Source: Symsagittifera roscoffensis
Lineage: Eukaryota > Xenacoelomorpha > Acoela > Convolutidae
DNA length: 64,000 bases
Reading direction: 5' to 3'
Assembly: GCF_963678635.1 (NCBI RefSeq)
Contig: NC_087063.1
Span: forward strand, 40,560,759-40,624,758
Below, piece by piece: positions 20,902-31,700 of this stretch. Positions within the stretch are counted from its first letter, which is position 1; every line of letters starts with the position of its first letter. A model generated the notes under the pieces. It made no database searches, was not told the origin of the DNA, and saw only the letters and a list, made by a program, of their open reading frames with translations. The translations under genes and the position numbers were made by a program.

Positions 20902-23343
20902 TTATATATCATAAGATCCAGGAGCCATTGGATCTATTAAAAAAGTAATTTTTAAACTGTCTTTTGTCAACAGTTCAGCCTCTTTTTGATCTTCTGAGTT
21001 TTCTCTTCTTTCTGATATGAGCTTATCTTCATCATCGTCATCATCTTCCAAGCGATCTCCTTCGATGCCTGAATCTTTATCCTCCGTATCATCTTTCACA
21101 TTTTCATTTTGCTCTTCGCTGTTATAAGTGTCCAAAAGGATTTTTTCAACGATCGAGTCAACCTTAGGCAGCAAATGTGAAGAGAACTCACTTAAGTCCT
21201 TCGAAATGAATTTATTTAGCTTCAAAGAAGCTAACTTGTCGGATAAAGAGGAGCCAAGGTTATCTATATCACGAAGTGATACAGTTGATTCCTTTGCAGT
21301 ATCAAAATCGGATGAGTGTAAAAGCGAGAAAGGCTCTTTTGTCCGAGATGAGCTCAAAATGAGAAAACGAGAGTTGTCGCTCACAAAAACTAGTGAATGA
21401 TTCTTCATCCAACAAACATATTTGCCAAAGTCTTCGTTTTCAAGATCGCTTTCAACGCTGTTTTCTATCAACAGTGGAACACCATTTGTAACGGACGGCC
21501 CAATTTCAAAAAATTGACAAGTAAACTTTAAACTTGTTAAGACGTTTGCCAACTTTCCGGTAATGACAGCTACTGCTCGATTCTCAGCCGACAAACCTAT
21601 AAACACTGGAAACTTTTCAACCGCCGAAACATTCGACAACCCCGATAAATCCTTAAAACAGAATTTTCCTTGCGTTAGATCTCTTATTTCAAAACTGTTT
21701 TTGTAGCTGACCAAACAGTATTTAGCAGTTAAGGAGTGTCTTCCAAAAACACCTGAAATGCACTTTTCTGGTAGCTGAAGATGATTTATCGGCTTGGGTT
21801 TTTGCATCTCGCCCCATAGCTGCACAAAGTTTTGGTGACATGAGAGCATAATTGAACCATCTAAGGAAAAATTCAACCCGTATGGAAGTGGGTTCCCTTT
21901 GGCAATAATCAGATTCATTTGGAATTTGCTTTCATTCAGTCTCCAAATTGATAGACAGTCTGTCAAGACTATAAAATCATCGTAGCTCAATCGGTTGATG
22001 ATTTCCGGCTGATTCTTTCCCAGATTTATTCCAGATATAGATTGCATCATATTAAACTGCGTGGACTCAAACTTCCAGAATTTCAGTGCCGTTTGAGTTG
22101 AATTATTTGCTGTGCAGCTTTCCAGAGTACAAAGATAGCCGGTTCGACTAAGGTCGAAAGCTACAATATTCCATTGCAGCTCAGATTTCGTACGAGAAAC
22201 GTAGTTGAAATTACACACATCAAGTTCCATAAGAACTTTTCCACTCGGGCCATGGCAAAACTGTAGCATTCCAGCGTGTGAATTCGCCACGACCATGTTT
22301 CCCGAAGTTTTAACGGTCCGATAATTTGCCAGAGCTCTTTCCGAAAGAAGAGGATCTTTAATGAACAATTGTATATGATTTTTCTTGAAACCTGAATAAG
22401 ACATGACACTCAATGAGTTGTCCTTGAAGAAGCATATTATATTTTCTGAATTTTGAATCGTGAATATTCCGCATATATTTGAGGGCAACCTCGACAGAAA
22501 CGTTTTGGACTGTAGATCATTCATAGGCCACATTACTAGGACGTTTTCTGTACCTCCACTGAACAGAACAGTGCCCTCCTGGTTGAAATGAAGAGCACCA
22601 ACAACTTCACTGTGCCAGTGGCAAATTGATACTATCCACTCATCAGGACTTCTGTTAATCTCTTTTAGCACGTATATCCGACCATTTGCACAACCTATTG
22701 CTACTATTTTGGCCTTTCGACAGGACTCGAGCATGATAAATTTATCGGCTTTATTAAAAGTTTTCATCGCAACGTATTTTGTTTTAAAGTTGCAAATCAC
22801 CGCTTGATAACTATTTACTATCAGAAAAGACTTTTTCTCGTTGACTCGCGTACATTTCAAAGACAATTTCAAGAAACTGAATTCAACGGGCAATTCAAGC
22901 TCTATGTTTTCCACAATTGAAACTTGTTCATTCTCAAGTTTCAGTCTCATAAATGCAGCTGAACTATTCTGAGCACTGATAGCAATAACTTCATTTTTTA
23001 TGCTATCGCTTTCAAACAACAATATTTCTTTATCTTCATTAATAGGCAAAGGTGTAGTCCAAGTTACTTGAGCTGTAATGAGATCCCAAACAACTACCTT
23101 CCAACCATCAGCCGATCTTCTGAGAGCATTTACGTGCATAGATGAATGATTTGATAAGGCGAATAAGCAATATTCATTCTGTATCGAGGATCCAGGTTTT
23201 AAATCAGGTATAAGGCGACCTATGCTTTGTCCAGTGTTATAAGACACAATATCAATACTGTTTTCTCCGATAACAATGAACGCTGCGAGAGAATCGATCA
23301 CAGAAACAACTGGTTGAAACTTTCGTTCATAGAAACTAAGCAT
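20902..23343 (-). CDS. WDR75: WDR75 orthologue (UTP17), single exon
   Basis: WDR75 is a tandem WD40 protein of the UTP-A (t-UTP) part of the small-subunit processome. It works in the nucleolus on pre-rRNA transcription and 18S maturation. The 813-residue product is close to the usual family length (about 830). Family-like segments are ICHWHSEVVGALHFNQEG followed by LFSGGTENVLVMW at residues about 240-275, HAGMLQFCHGPSGK near 350, and SLDGSIMLSCHQNFVQLWG near 500. The C-terminus is strongly acidic, with runs of D and E before residue 790, as in the family. The ATG at 23343 is preceded 8 nt upstream by a CAG acceptor-like site. The frame has no introns, unlike WDR59 nearby. Both are highly diverged, so the assignment rests on order and motifs. 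Confidence 0.85.
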   Translation of the reverse strand: MLSFYERKFQPVVSVIDSLAAFIVIGENSIDIVSYNTGQSIGRLIPDLKPGSSIQNEYCLFALSNHSSMHVNALRRSADGWKVVVWDLITAQVTWTTPLPINEDKEILLFESDSIKNEVIAISAQNSSAAFMRLKLENEQVSIVENIELELPVEFSFLKLSLKCTRVNEKKSFLIVNSYQAVICNFKTKYVAMKTFNKADKFIMLESCRKAKIVAIGCANGRIYVLKEINRSPDEWIVSICHWHSEVVGALHFNQEGTVLFSGGTENVLVMWPMNDLQSKTFLSRLPSNICGIFTIQNSENIICFFKDNSLSVMSYSGFKKNHIQLFIKDPLLSERALANYRTVKTSGNMVVANSHAGMLQFCHGPSGKVLMELDVCNFNYVSRTKSELQWNIVAFDLSRTGYLCTLESCTANNSTQTALKFWKFESTQFNMMQSISGINLGKNQPEIINRLSYDDFIVLTDCLSIWRLNESKFQMNLIIAKGNPLPYGLNFSLDGSIMLSCHQNFVQLWGEMQKPKPINHLQLPEKCISGVFGRHSLTAKYCLVSYKNSFEIRDLTQGKFCFKDLSGLSNVSAVEKFPVFIGLSAENRAVAVITGKLANVLTSLKFTCQFFEIGPSVTNGVPLLIENSVESDLENEDFGKYVCWMKNHSLVFVSDNSRFLILSSSRTKEPFSLLHSSDFDTAKESTVSLRDIDNLGSSLSDKLASLKLNKFISKDLSEFSSHLLPKVDSIVEKILLDTYNSEEQNENVKDDTEDKDSGIEGDRLEDDDDDEDKLISERRENSEDQKEAELLTKDSLKITFLIDPMAPGSYDI

Positions 23344-23351
23344 TGTATTGT

Positions 23352-23365
23352 CTGAAAATGTATTT
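23352..23365 (-). promoter_or_regulatory. Putative 3' splice site just upstream of WDR75 start
   Basis: Minus-strand TTCTAAAATACATTTTCAG|ACAATACAATG has a branch-like TTCTAAA and a CAG acceptor 8 nt before the ATG. It implies either a 5'-UTR intron that would now contain the giant retrotransposon, or a trans-splice acceptor. Confidence 0.4.
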
Positions 23366-23430
23366 TAGAACGTGTAGAAAATTTTTAACAGTTGTGTTTT
23401 TCTATCTTTCAAGGACAAATTAAAATTATT

Positions 23431-24299
23431 TGTAACATTCGCCCAAATATCACACAGCGACGGAGCGTAGAAAAAGTACCTATTAACGACTGGCAGGCGT
23501 CAGTTACCTTAATTCTACTCGTTTTTTACCGTCTCGACCTTGCCAGTTGATTTTCTGGTCTGTCTAGGGCAAAGTAAAAAGTTACCATTTTTAGGCCATC
23601 AGTCAAACGACTTTTGATCAGCTTTCGTTTACATGCGAACACAACCACATAGCTGAGTCTCGGATCCTCAGACTACGTGATTGTCATTAAAAACACGGCT
23701 CGAACAACCTATTTTTATATGTTTTTGTGTGAGTTTTATATTAAATCCATTGGAGATGGATTGACCCTTTCCCTTTTCTAGCTACTCATGCTCTGAAATA
23801 TTAAATAATAACGGTGTTAATTAATATCTATGACATTATAGCAGCTATATAGTCAGTCTACACAGTCCCTTCACATAGACAGTCTCTGGGGGACCAAGCC
23901 TCCGCTCCCGTAATATTCTTAAGATAACACCCTTATCTCTTATATTTCGTGTCCCGGGAGGGTCCCGTGGTATATTTCTTCCCCCACTGAAGCCTCCTTC
24001 TCCACAAATATCCGTCGCTAAGGTTCTTATCGTGTGTTATTGCCACGATAAGAGGCCTTGTAATTTTCTTGTCTCTGATACGACTGTTCTTCACAATCTA
24101 TGGCGTCGTTCTGTTTTTCGTCTTTTTATTCAAAATGGCCGTCTTTTCTCTATTTCTCAGAAATGTTCTTTTTCCAATCGAAATTTTAAAAATAAAAATT
24201 CTAGAACATTCTGACCCTCCGTCGCAACACTTTTTTGTTCATAAGGCCTTTAGTCACTCTTTTTTATGTCGCCGGAAGGTTGTGCTGTGTCATCTGGCA
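23431..24299 (-). repeat. 3' LTR of the giant element (869 bp)
   Basis: Starts TGTAACATTCGCCC and ends CATCTGGCA on the plus strand, so it is TG...CA in element orientation too. It differs from the other LTR by five substitutions (for example T/G near 23,834, A/G near 23,921, C/T near 24,056) and a missing 'ca' near 23,741. In element orientation, CTATATAGC at 23,843-23,852 is a possible TATA box. An AATAAA at 24,125-24,130 lies upstream of it. Confidence 0.95.
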
Positions 24300-25011
24300 T
24301 AACACCATATTATCGTCAAGTAGTTATCCAGTTTTCTGTAATCAATCTTACAAATCGCATAAGAAAATGAAATTTATCACTACGTGTTCACCTCAACTCA
24401 CTACGTGTTCACAAATGGCATCGTACTACATCTCACTGCCTTTCAACATTTTCACAAAATTTGCACCATGAGGAGTGTCCTAGATAAAACTTCCTTTCTG
24501 ACTACTCACGTCGTCTTGCCATAAAACTTCTTTTCGCTCTTTGTGATTAAAAAGTGGGACGTGGCACGGCAACGCACCCGTTAAAATTAACTTAACATTA
24601 CTCACCAAGTACAATCAGTCATTTATGCGGTCCTTTCAATATTAAAACTAAGAAACTCTGTGGCTAGGAAAGTTCTTGAGTTACCCACCCTTCTCGAGCG
24701 AGTTTACTCAAACTTACCATGTCGCCACACAGTGAATTTGTGTCTTACACAGGTTAAAAACTTCAGTCGTGAATAAATAGGCAAATATACTCACCTATGT
24801 TCCTTATATACATACATAGATAGTAGTAACTAAAATCAATAATTTCAACAATTTTAACAATTGCAACATTTTCAAAGTCTGGTCTGACCAAACTAGATCA
24901 AAACAAAAAGTTTAACAAGTTCAATAATCAAAACTTGGTTGATTGGTTTAAGTTTTAGCACACAAATACAATCAAGTTTTTCTCTCCTTCTCTTCTCTTC
25001 TTTGGTCATCT
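24300..25011 (-). other. 3' untranslated region of the giant element
   Basis: Between the last open frame and the 3' LTR. No open frame of note and no purine-rich tract next to the LTR at 24,300, where a polypurine tract would be expected. The sequence is AT-rich compared with the coding part. Confidence 0.6.
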
Positions 25012-25776
25012 TCACTCCATCATTTCTCCATCCTGATGTTCAGCGTCACTGTCTTCCAGGACTTTCTCTAACATGTCCAGAGAGTTGCGGGCCGTGCCCC
25101 AACCCTCCTGTTCCAGCAGCCTCGGTTTGCAACAAGGTAGCAAGTCCACATTCACCTTCTGCCCCCGGTTCCTGCAAAAGCTGTTGTGAAGACATAGACT
25201 CACGTTTCGTTCTAGGTCAGCTCTTAAGACCTCTTTCTTCTCATCTTCAGTAACACAAGGCGTTCCAGCTACCCGCTTCACCGCTGTGGTGACCGCGTTT
25301 CTGTGCGTCAAGAATGCTCGTTTATAGGCTCCTGGTCCTATATCTAGCTGGAAAGATTGATAGGCTTCCGTGTTCCTTGACATGTGACGCTTCGCGCGTT
25401 CATACATCCAAGATGTCATCACTGCACGGAACCAAGGCATCAATCTTTGCCTTGACCATATTCTTTCAATGGCTTTAGGTATCCTCAGAACCTTGCAGGT
25501 GGTTCTGAAAAGATCCAATTCACGACTCATTTTAACGTTGCTCAACTGTTCAGGAGTCGGCACGGCCGTCTCCTGCTCACTTGTGTCCGCATTAGCCTCC
25601 AACCATCTCACTGCTAGCATGGCGCTAACCACCACGATTGACACTAGTTGATTCTGATCGGGCAACCCCGTGGAGTACAACTCCTCCACGTCCCATACTA
25701 GGATCAGATTCCCGCGTTTGGGGTACCACAACGTCTGCGCCAAGCAGTGGCAAGGATACTCCCCATGGGTTCTCAC
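25012..25776 (-). CDS. Unknown 254-codon open frame, last gene of the giant element
   Basis: No domain recognised. The product has a CHCLAQTLWYPKRGN segment, a hydrophobic helix-like stretch (LVSIVVVSAMLAVRW) near residue 45-60, many arginine- and lysine-rich helices, and a cysteine cluster late (SLCLHNSFC, LLPCCKP). It begins at GTG, not ATG. Its frame is open back to 25,836, overlapping the end of the 2,697-codon frame by 61 nt in the -1 register. I infer expression by -1 frameshift from the upstream frame, or that the two were once one frame split by an indel. No internal start is well placed. Confidence 0.6.
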   Translation of the reverse strand: MRTHGEYPCHCLAQTLWYPKRGNLILVWDVEELYSTGLPDQNQLVSIVVVSAMLAVRWLEANADTSEQETAVPTPEQLSNVKMSRELDLFRTTCKVLRIPKAIERIWSRQRLMPWFRAVMTSWMYERAKRHMSRNTEAYQSFQLDIGPGAYKRAFLTHRNAVTTAVKRVAGTPCVTEDEKKEVLRADLERNVSLCLHNSFCRNRGQKVNVDLLPCCKPRLLEQEGWGTARNSLDMLEKVLEDSDAEHQDGEMME

Positions 25777-28700
25777 TATGTTCCTCGGGTCCGATACCCT
25801 GAGGCTCCCAGCAACGGTTCCACTTCCATCAGAATTCTATGTAAATCGTCTTTCTCTTCTATGGTGGGGAATTCAGAAGGTAACGCTCCACTCGCTTTCT
25901 GTTTCTGGAACTCACTCACGTTACCTTCGTTCAGTCTCATGAACTCTTCACCCACAACGTCTTGCAACTCGCTTTCGGATCTCTTCGGGACTGCCCGAAA
26001 AATCTTTGCCAACAAGTCATATGACCTTTCTGACATTCTGGCCAACCTCACGCACTTTGGCACAGAGAAAAGTTGGTCAACCAACACTTGTTGCGTCCTC
26101 GCATCCATCACCACCATGTGCGTAGGATACTTGCTATTACAATATGGTGCGGAGCATGAACCCACCATATATTTTGAACCAGTATAGGCTTCACTATCCT
26201 TCAGATTCATTTCGTTTTCTAGAGCTTCTCGCCAGCCTCCAATCTTCTGCTCTGTCTGTAATGCTCCAGGGAATATTTCCACGCTGAGGGACGTCACTAG
26301 CTCATGGGCACGCTCCAGGCGCTCGAGTGATTCTATCGAACTCGTCATGCTACAAAATCCCAAGGCTGTGATCAGGTTTACGTCTGTCACCCCATGGCAG
26401 TCCGCGACCAACTCCATGGCACTCTTATCTGACATGCTCAATCTTCCATACAATCGTGCCAGTTGTCGATGCTGCTCGCTCAGCGTAATCAGGCAGTGTC
26501 CCAGGTTACAAACATGTCCTTCCATCCCGCTGTGTTGAGCCAAGCATGTGCCTTGCTTCAACCAATTACTCGGTGTACCTTCCTCGGACAGCTCCGTGGA
26601 CGGGTTGCTCTTCCTCTTCGTCAATCTCATGGCCAGCAGGTGATGCATCATGGCCAGATCATGTAAACTCGCATCATCATCCCGGTCTAACATGATATCC
26701 GCGGTCATGTCCCAGATTAAGCCTGCGTTAGGATGGGGACACCAAGAAGGCTTCATGAGATCCCACATCACTACTAGACTGGTTTTCAAGGGACCGTCCC
26801 AAGAATCACAATCAAAACTCACTTGCCCTTTTAGCTCGGGAATCGAGGGTTCGACCACTCGTTCTTCCAAAATAATTCCCAGCTTGGGTTGTTCCACCAT
26901 CAGCATTCCGATTTCCTTAATTCGTTCAACCCAGAAATTGAGCACTGTGACTTGCTCATAGTCGAAGTACGCTTCCCTGGCTTCTTCATTCACGAAGGGA
27001 TTATACGCCATCCCTGGTATGCCAGACACATATTGGAACGACTTCAGTTTCCCTAGTGTAGCAAACTCTTTTTGTCCTCTGACCGCTTCAATCAACTCTC
27101 GGCTCACTTTCAATTCTTTGTTGGAGTATCTTCTCACCTCTTCCAACTTGCGATAGCTTTCCATGTCATTCGACTCCTTGTTTGGTACAGTCAACGGCAT
27201 GTCCTGATATAGTTCTAGGAGTGCCCTAAGGAAGTTCCTTTCGCAATCAACTCCCTTTTGCCGAATGATCTTTATACATTCTCCCAACACAGGAGTGGGG
27301 ATACGATCCACCACGAACCTGACAAAGCAAAGGGCATCCTTTCGTTTAGCCCATGCTATCGCTGAATCGTCTTTTGAGATCAATGCTCGCAGAGCTTCCA
27401 TCAATTCTAGCTCCTGTTCTCGTGATCTCGAATCATTACTGGCTTCATACTCCGCCTTTTTGATGCCCATCAAGCACCAAGCCAACCGTACTTGCAGATC
27501 AGTTCTCACGCATGGATGAGCCAGGTATGCTGCTACCGTCGCAGGTGCATTCATCGTCTCATCGAAGTATTTCTGGAGGGCCGCCCTCCAAGAAATCTCT
27601 AGCAGTTTTTCCAATCCAATTTCATTCGCTTCTGATGACATTACTGTGCCATACTCTTTTTGATTGAAGTTAGAGTTCTCCGTAAGCCCTTTCAGATATT
27701 CTTGCATGGCCCGCTTTTCACTCCAAGCCATCAGGTGCCCTCTCGCGGAGTTCCTCGCTTTCAACATCTCCACATAACCCCCTGCCGGATCTCCCATGTG
27801 GACCGATTCCGGCACAGTTATTCGACTGTACTCGACCACGTCGAGTTGTCCTTCCAGTTTCAACTTGGCCATGTTGATTCGCGAGGGCCTATAATCTTCA
27901 AGTCCTCCAGATCCACATTGACTGATGATTTCCATTTCTAACTTAGTGTCTGCCAGGGTTCGCGCCGTCTTCTTCGATCTTGTGGCGGTTACGGTCAGAC
28001 CTGCCAAGAGCATAGGGGGTATCAGATTCTCTTTTTCTCCCCCTGTCAGCGTTGCGCTATCTCCTTGCCCGCTCTCGCCTGAACGACCTGCGCTCGTTAA
28101 AGAGGTCACCACTGCGCTGGCTCTCGACTTCACCACTCTCGGGTTCATGGCTCGACTTCCTGTTTTCCCTTTTAGTCGCTTCAGCCCTTTCCTGGCTCGT
28201 CTGACAGGTAATTTCTTTGCAACATGCTGATCATCGGCACTGTCTTCTGTTACTGACTCGGTCAGAACATCCGACTCCATGGAGCTCACTATTTTCTCCA
28301 GGACCTCACGCATGATGGGTTGGTTCAATCCCACCTTCATTATGGACTGCGTCCCATATCGCCTTATCACGTCCCATGATTTCTCCATGAAGTTCACTCG
28401 GCTCCAGATTGCTCCTGTCTTGCCTTCCAGCTCCATTTGATATCTTTCCCATTCCTCTTCTGGTAACGTACTGAGGAACGATATCTTCATCGACTCTTCG
28501 ATTTTCCTCCTCCTCGGTGATTCATGAAGCAGTTTCTGCGGATCCCTGCTTCGGCACTCTCTAGCCTGGCTTATTGGGTCTATCGGAGATAGATCGGCCG
28601 ACGCCTCCTTTGTAGGAGACATGAAGGATGATGGTGCCATCAACAATAAACTCCCATCTACTTCCCCATCGTCGTCTTCACTGAACCGGTACTCTAGCAA

Positions 28701-31700
28701 GTCCCTTTCAAACGCTCCTAGATCGGTCTCTCCCGGTTTCTCCGTCTTACTTCCGGTCCCATCATCGTTATCGTCCTGATCCATCAATTCATCGTCGTCC
28801 GCATCAGGTTTCGGCCTAGGTCCCGAGGGTCCTTGTCGCGCGTCTGTGCCCGAATCCGGCCGAGCCGGTACGGCCATGTCTCCTGCGTGATAAAACAATT
28901 CATCATCGACCAGGAATTCTACCAACTCCTCGCCATGTGGGGCCAGGTCTTCTATCGTTATATATGAGCCTCCTCTGCTCTCCCTTGCCACCTCCAGCAT
29001 CACTACTTTCGCTTCTCCTGACCACCTCAGTCTCGATAAGTCATCCGCGGAAGAATACACTTCGTTCCACGTTTCAGCCGAGACCTCTGGTCTCCTGGAG
29101 GGTAGTGCCTTGATCTTTTTCCTGCTCCAGGCATCGGGGAATGAGAAGTCAAACGTATGAGCAGCGGCAGCGTTCCAGCTGATGAAGCGCGGCTCCATCC
29201 CTCCACTCCACTTCAGCATTCTCTTCTCTGCGTCACGAGCTGCTCCGATACGAGGGGCAATGATGGGAGATGTGACTCCCAACAACATCCTCCTTATCGG
29301 TGGATATCGAGGGCATTTGTCCGGCAGCGGCCTGGACCCAGGAAGCCATGTTTGTTGATTCTCTTTCGCGTGGGCGTAGGCTCGTGGCAATTGAGGTACT
29401 CCCACAGCCTCTCCTGTATCTTTCACCACTGATCTCAAATTCCAAAGTTTTGGGTTAAACTGGATGTGGGATAGATCCTCACGGCCCATTCGGCATTTGA
29501 AGTGGTTGTTGAAGTCCATCAACACCCAGCCTGGCTCTGCTATTCTTCCGAACAGCCTGTCGTCGCTAGCCAGCTTTCTCAGTTCACTCTGCTCTACCCA
29601 ATTCAGCACGGAACAATCCACGACTGAGACCAGGTTGACGTACAACACTGAATTCCTGTACGCTTTAACTTGCACATCCGGGAACGCAAAAGACATCACC
29701 GGTCCATACACCACTGTGACGAATTCCCTCAGTCCGTGGACCAGAGCCAACGGATCAATCCGCATCATGACAGCTAAGTCTGTTAGTAAGGGCATGCCAC
29801 AATACTGCTTGCATTCGCCTGCGTTCGTCGCCACCTTGTCTTCTCCCGTGACGCTTCTGTTCTGTTGCAAGAGGTATTGAAGCATGAGAGTCCTCCAGTC
29901 TTTCATCTTCTTGAGCGAGGCGGTTTCCAACTGTGCATTGAACTCACGACTGGGTCCCTGTAGTTGTTCAGGGTAACGCAACAGCACAAGCAAGTCTCCC
30001 AGTCGACCGTAGGTCATGGCAATCAGAGTCAGGAGTCCATCCAATCTCAAATCTGCCAACGCTTGGGTAAAGAGGTTTGCCGGTCCTTTCACAAAGTTTT
30101 CATGACCAAATGTCACGTATAAGGCTAGCACCAGGCCAATCGACAACTTCCTGATGTCTTTGACGAAACTCGCGATCAGGTTCCTAGATGCCTTCGGATA
30201 GCATGTCGATAGGAAAGATGGCGTCCATCCCACTCCCATTCCACCCAAGATAGCATCTGATCGTTCATACTGTGCCTTCGTGGCCAGCACGTCAGCTTGG
30301 AACTTGTCCAGCGACATCGTGTTTACGTCTTGCATCAGTTTCAACATCTTGCCTCCAGCCAACTCCCGGGCATTAAATAGATTCTTCAGATACACGTGTA
30401 TCTCTTTAATTATTGCCGGCGCATGCTCAAACGCGTCCTCACCCAAGGTGCACAGCCTAGGTGACAGATACAACCATATGTTGTTGTGCGGCTTCGTACG
30501 CAAAGCCATTGCCATGAGGTCCTCCTCCGCTGACGTCATGTTCTTTCTGATCATCCTACCCTGCTCATTCTCTGCATGATCCATCTGTCTGAACCAGAGA
30601 TCATCAGCCACCTGTTGTACTAACAGATGATCGTCATCTACCCCTGGTCTTAACTTCAGTAATCTGGCGAAGTTGGACAGCTCCAACCCCAGAACTTCAT
30701 CTAGCACCAACCGAGTTGTGCTACAATCTCTGAGCCCCTGTATGGCATTCGAAATGTCAGCCCAAACGGCGGGAAGCTCAGATCGGGACGGATAGTAATT
30801 GTCCGGGTCCACTACTCTGTTTGGGGCGGGAATTATCACGTTGAATATCCCCTCTGCTATCGTTGTGACCATTGTGTACACAAATTGAAGGGCTTCTGGC
30901 AACGCAGCGTAGCCTGGTGACAATACAAAGATCACCTTCACCACATTCATGGTGAAGCGTTGTCTTGCTGCTGCCTCTACCTCGGCCATCGCCGAGAACA
31001 GTGTCATTATCGCCTCCCCTATAACCTCGTTACTCGGGATCGATCCATCCGTCAAACGTGACAATAAGCCTCTGCTTTGTAGATGATCATTTGAGCCTGC
31101 AACCACTATTACCTGCGGCTCCATGCTGACCACTCTCCGTACACTTATCATCATGCCTATCGCCTGCCCCCAGTCCAATTTAGGCGCCGTCAAGAAAATC
31201 ACATCGGGCCAGAATAGAGAACGGGGCGTGTAGAGATAATCGGAGCCGGCCACAACCAGATACTTGGCAGCCTTCATGTCCAAGGGATCATAAGCTGCAA
31301 AAAGGCCATCGCCTATCGGGGCCTTCAGGTTCCCGTATCTCTTATCGTCTCCAACCACTGTTGTCGTTCGGGGGTAGTCCCTCGAATACTCGCCAGGCGT
31401 CTGACCGGGTGGTTTAGCGAATTGTCTGTACATCTTGTGATGTTTGTTATTGGGCTTGTTCTCCGTCTGGAATTTGCCCTTGCGAGCAGGTGGTGTCCTT
31501 TCCCGGGTCCTATCTCGAACGTCGGTGAGCGACCGGGTGTTTAGAGGTCCAAAGGTATTGTCATGAGGCAATCCATCCAGGTCTACATGTCGGAGTGAGG
31601 TCGAGGAGCTGAATTTCTCCTGCTCTGCTAGCAGCCAATCCACGCCCGGTATCCGATAAAGTCGCGACACTGTGGGATTTTCTCCGCCAGTCATTCTCAT

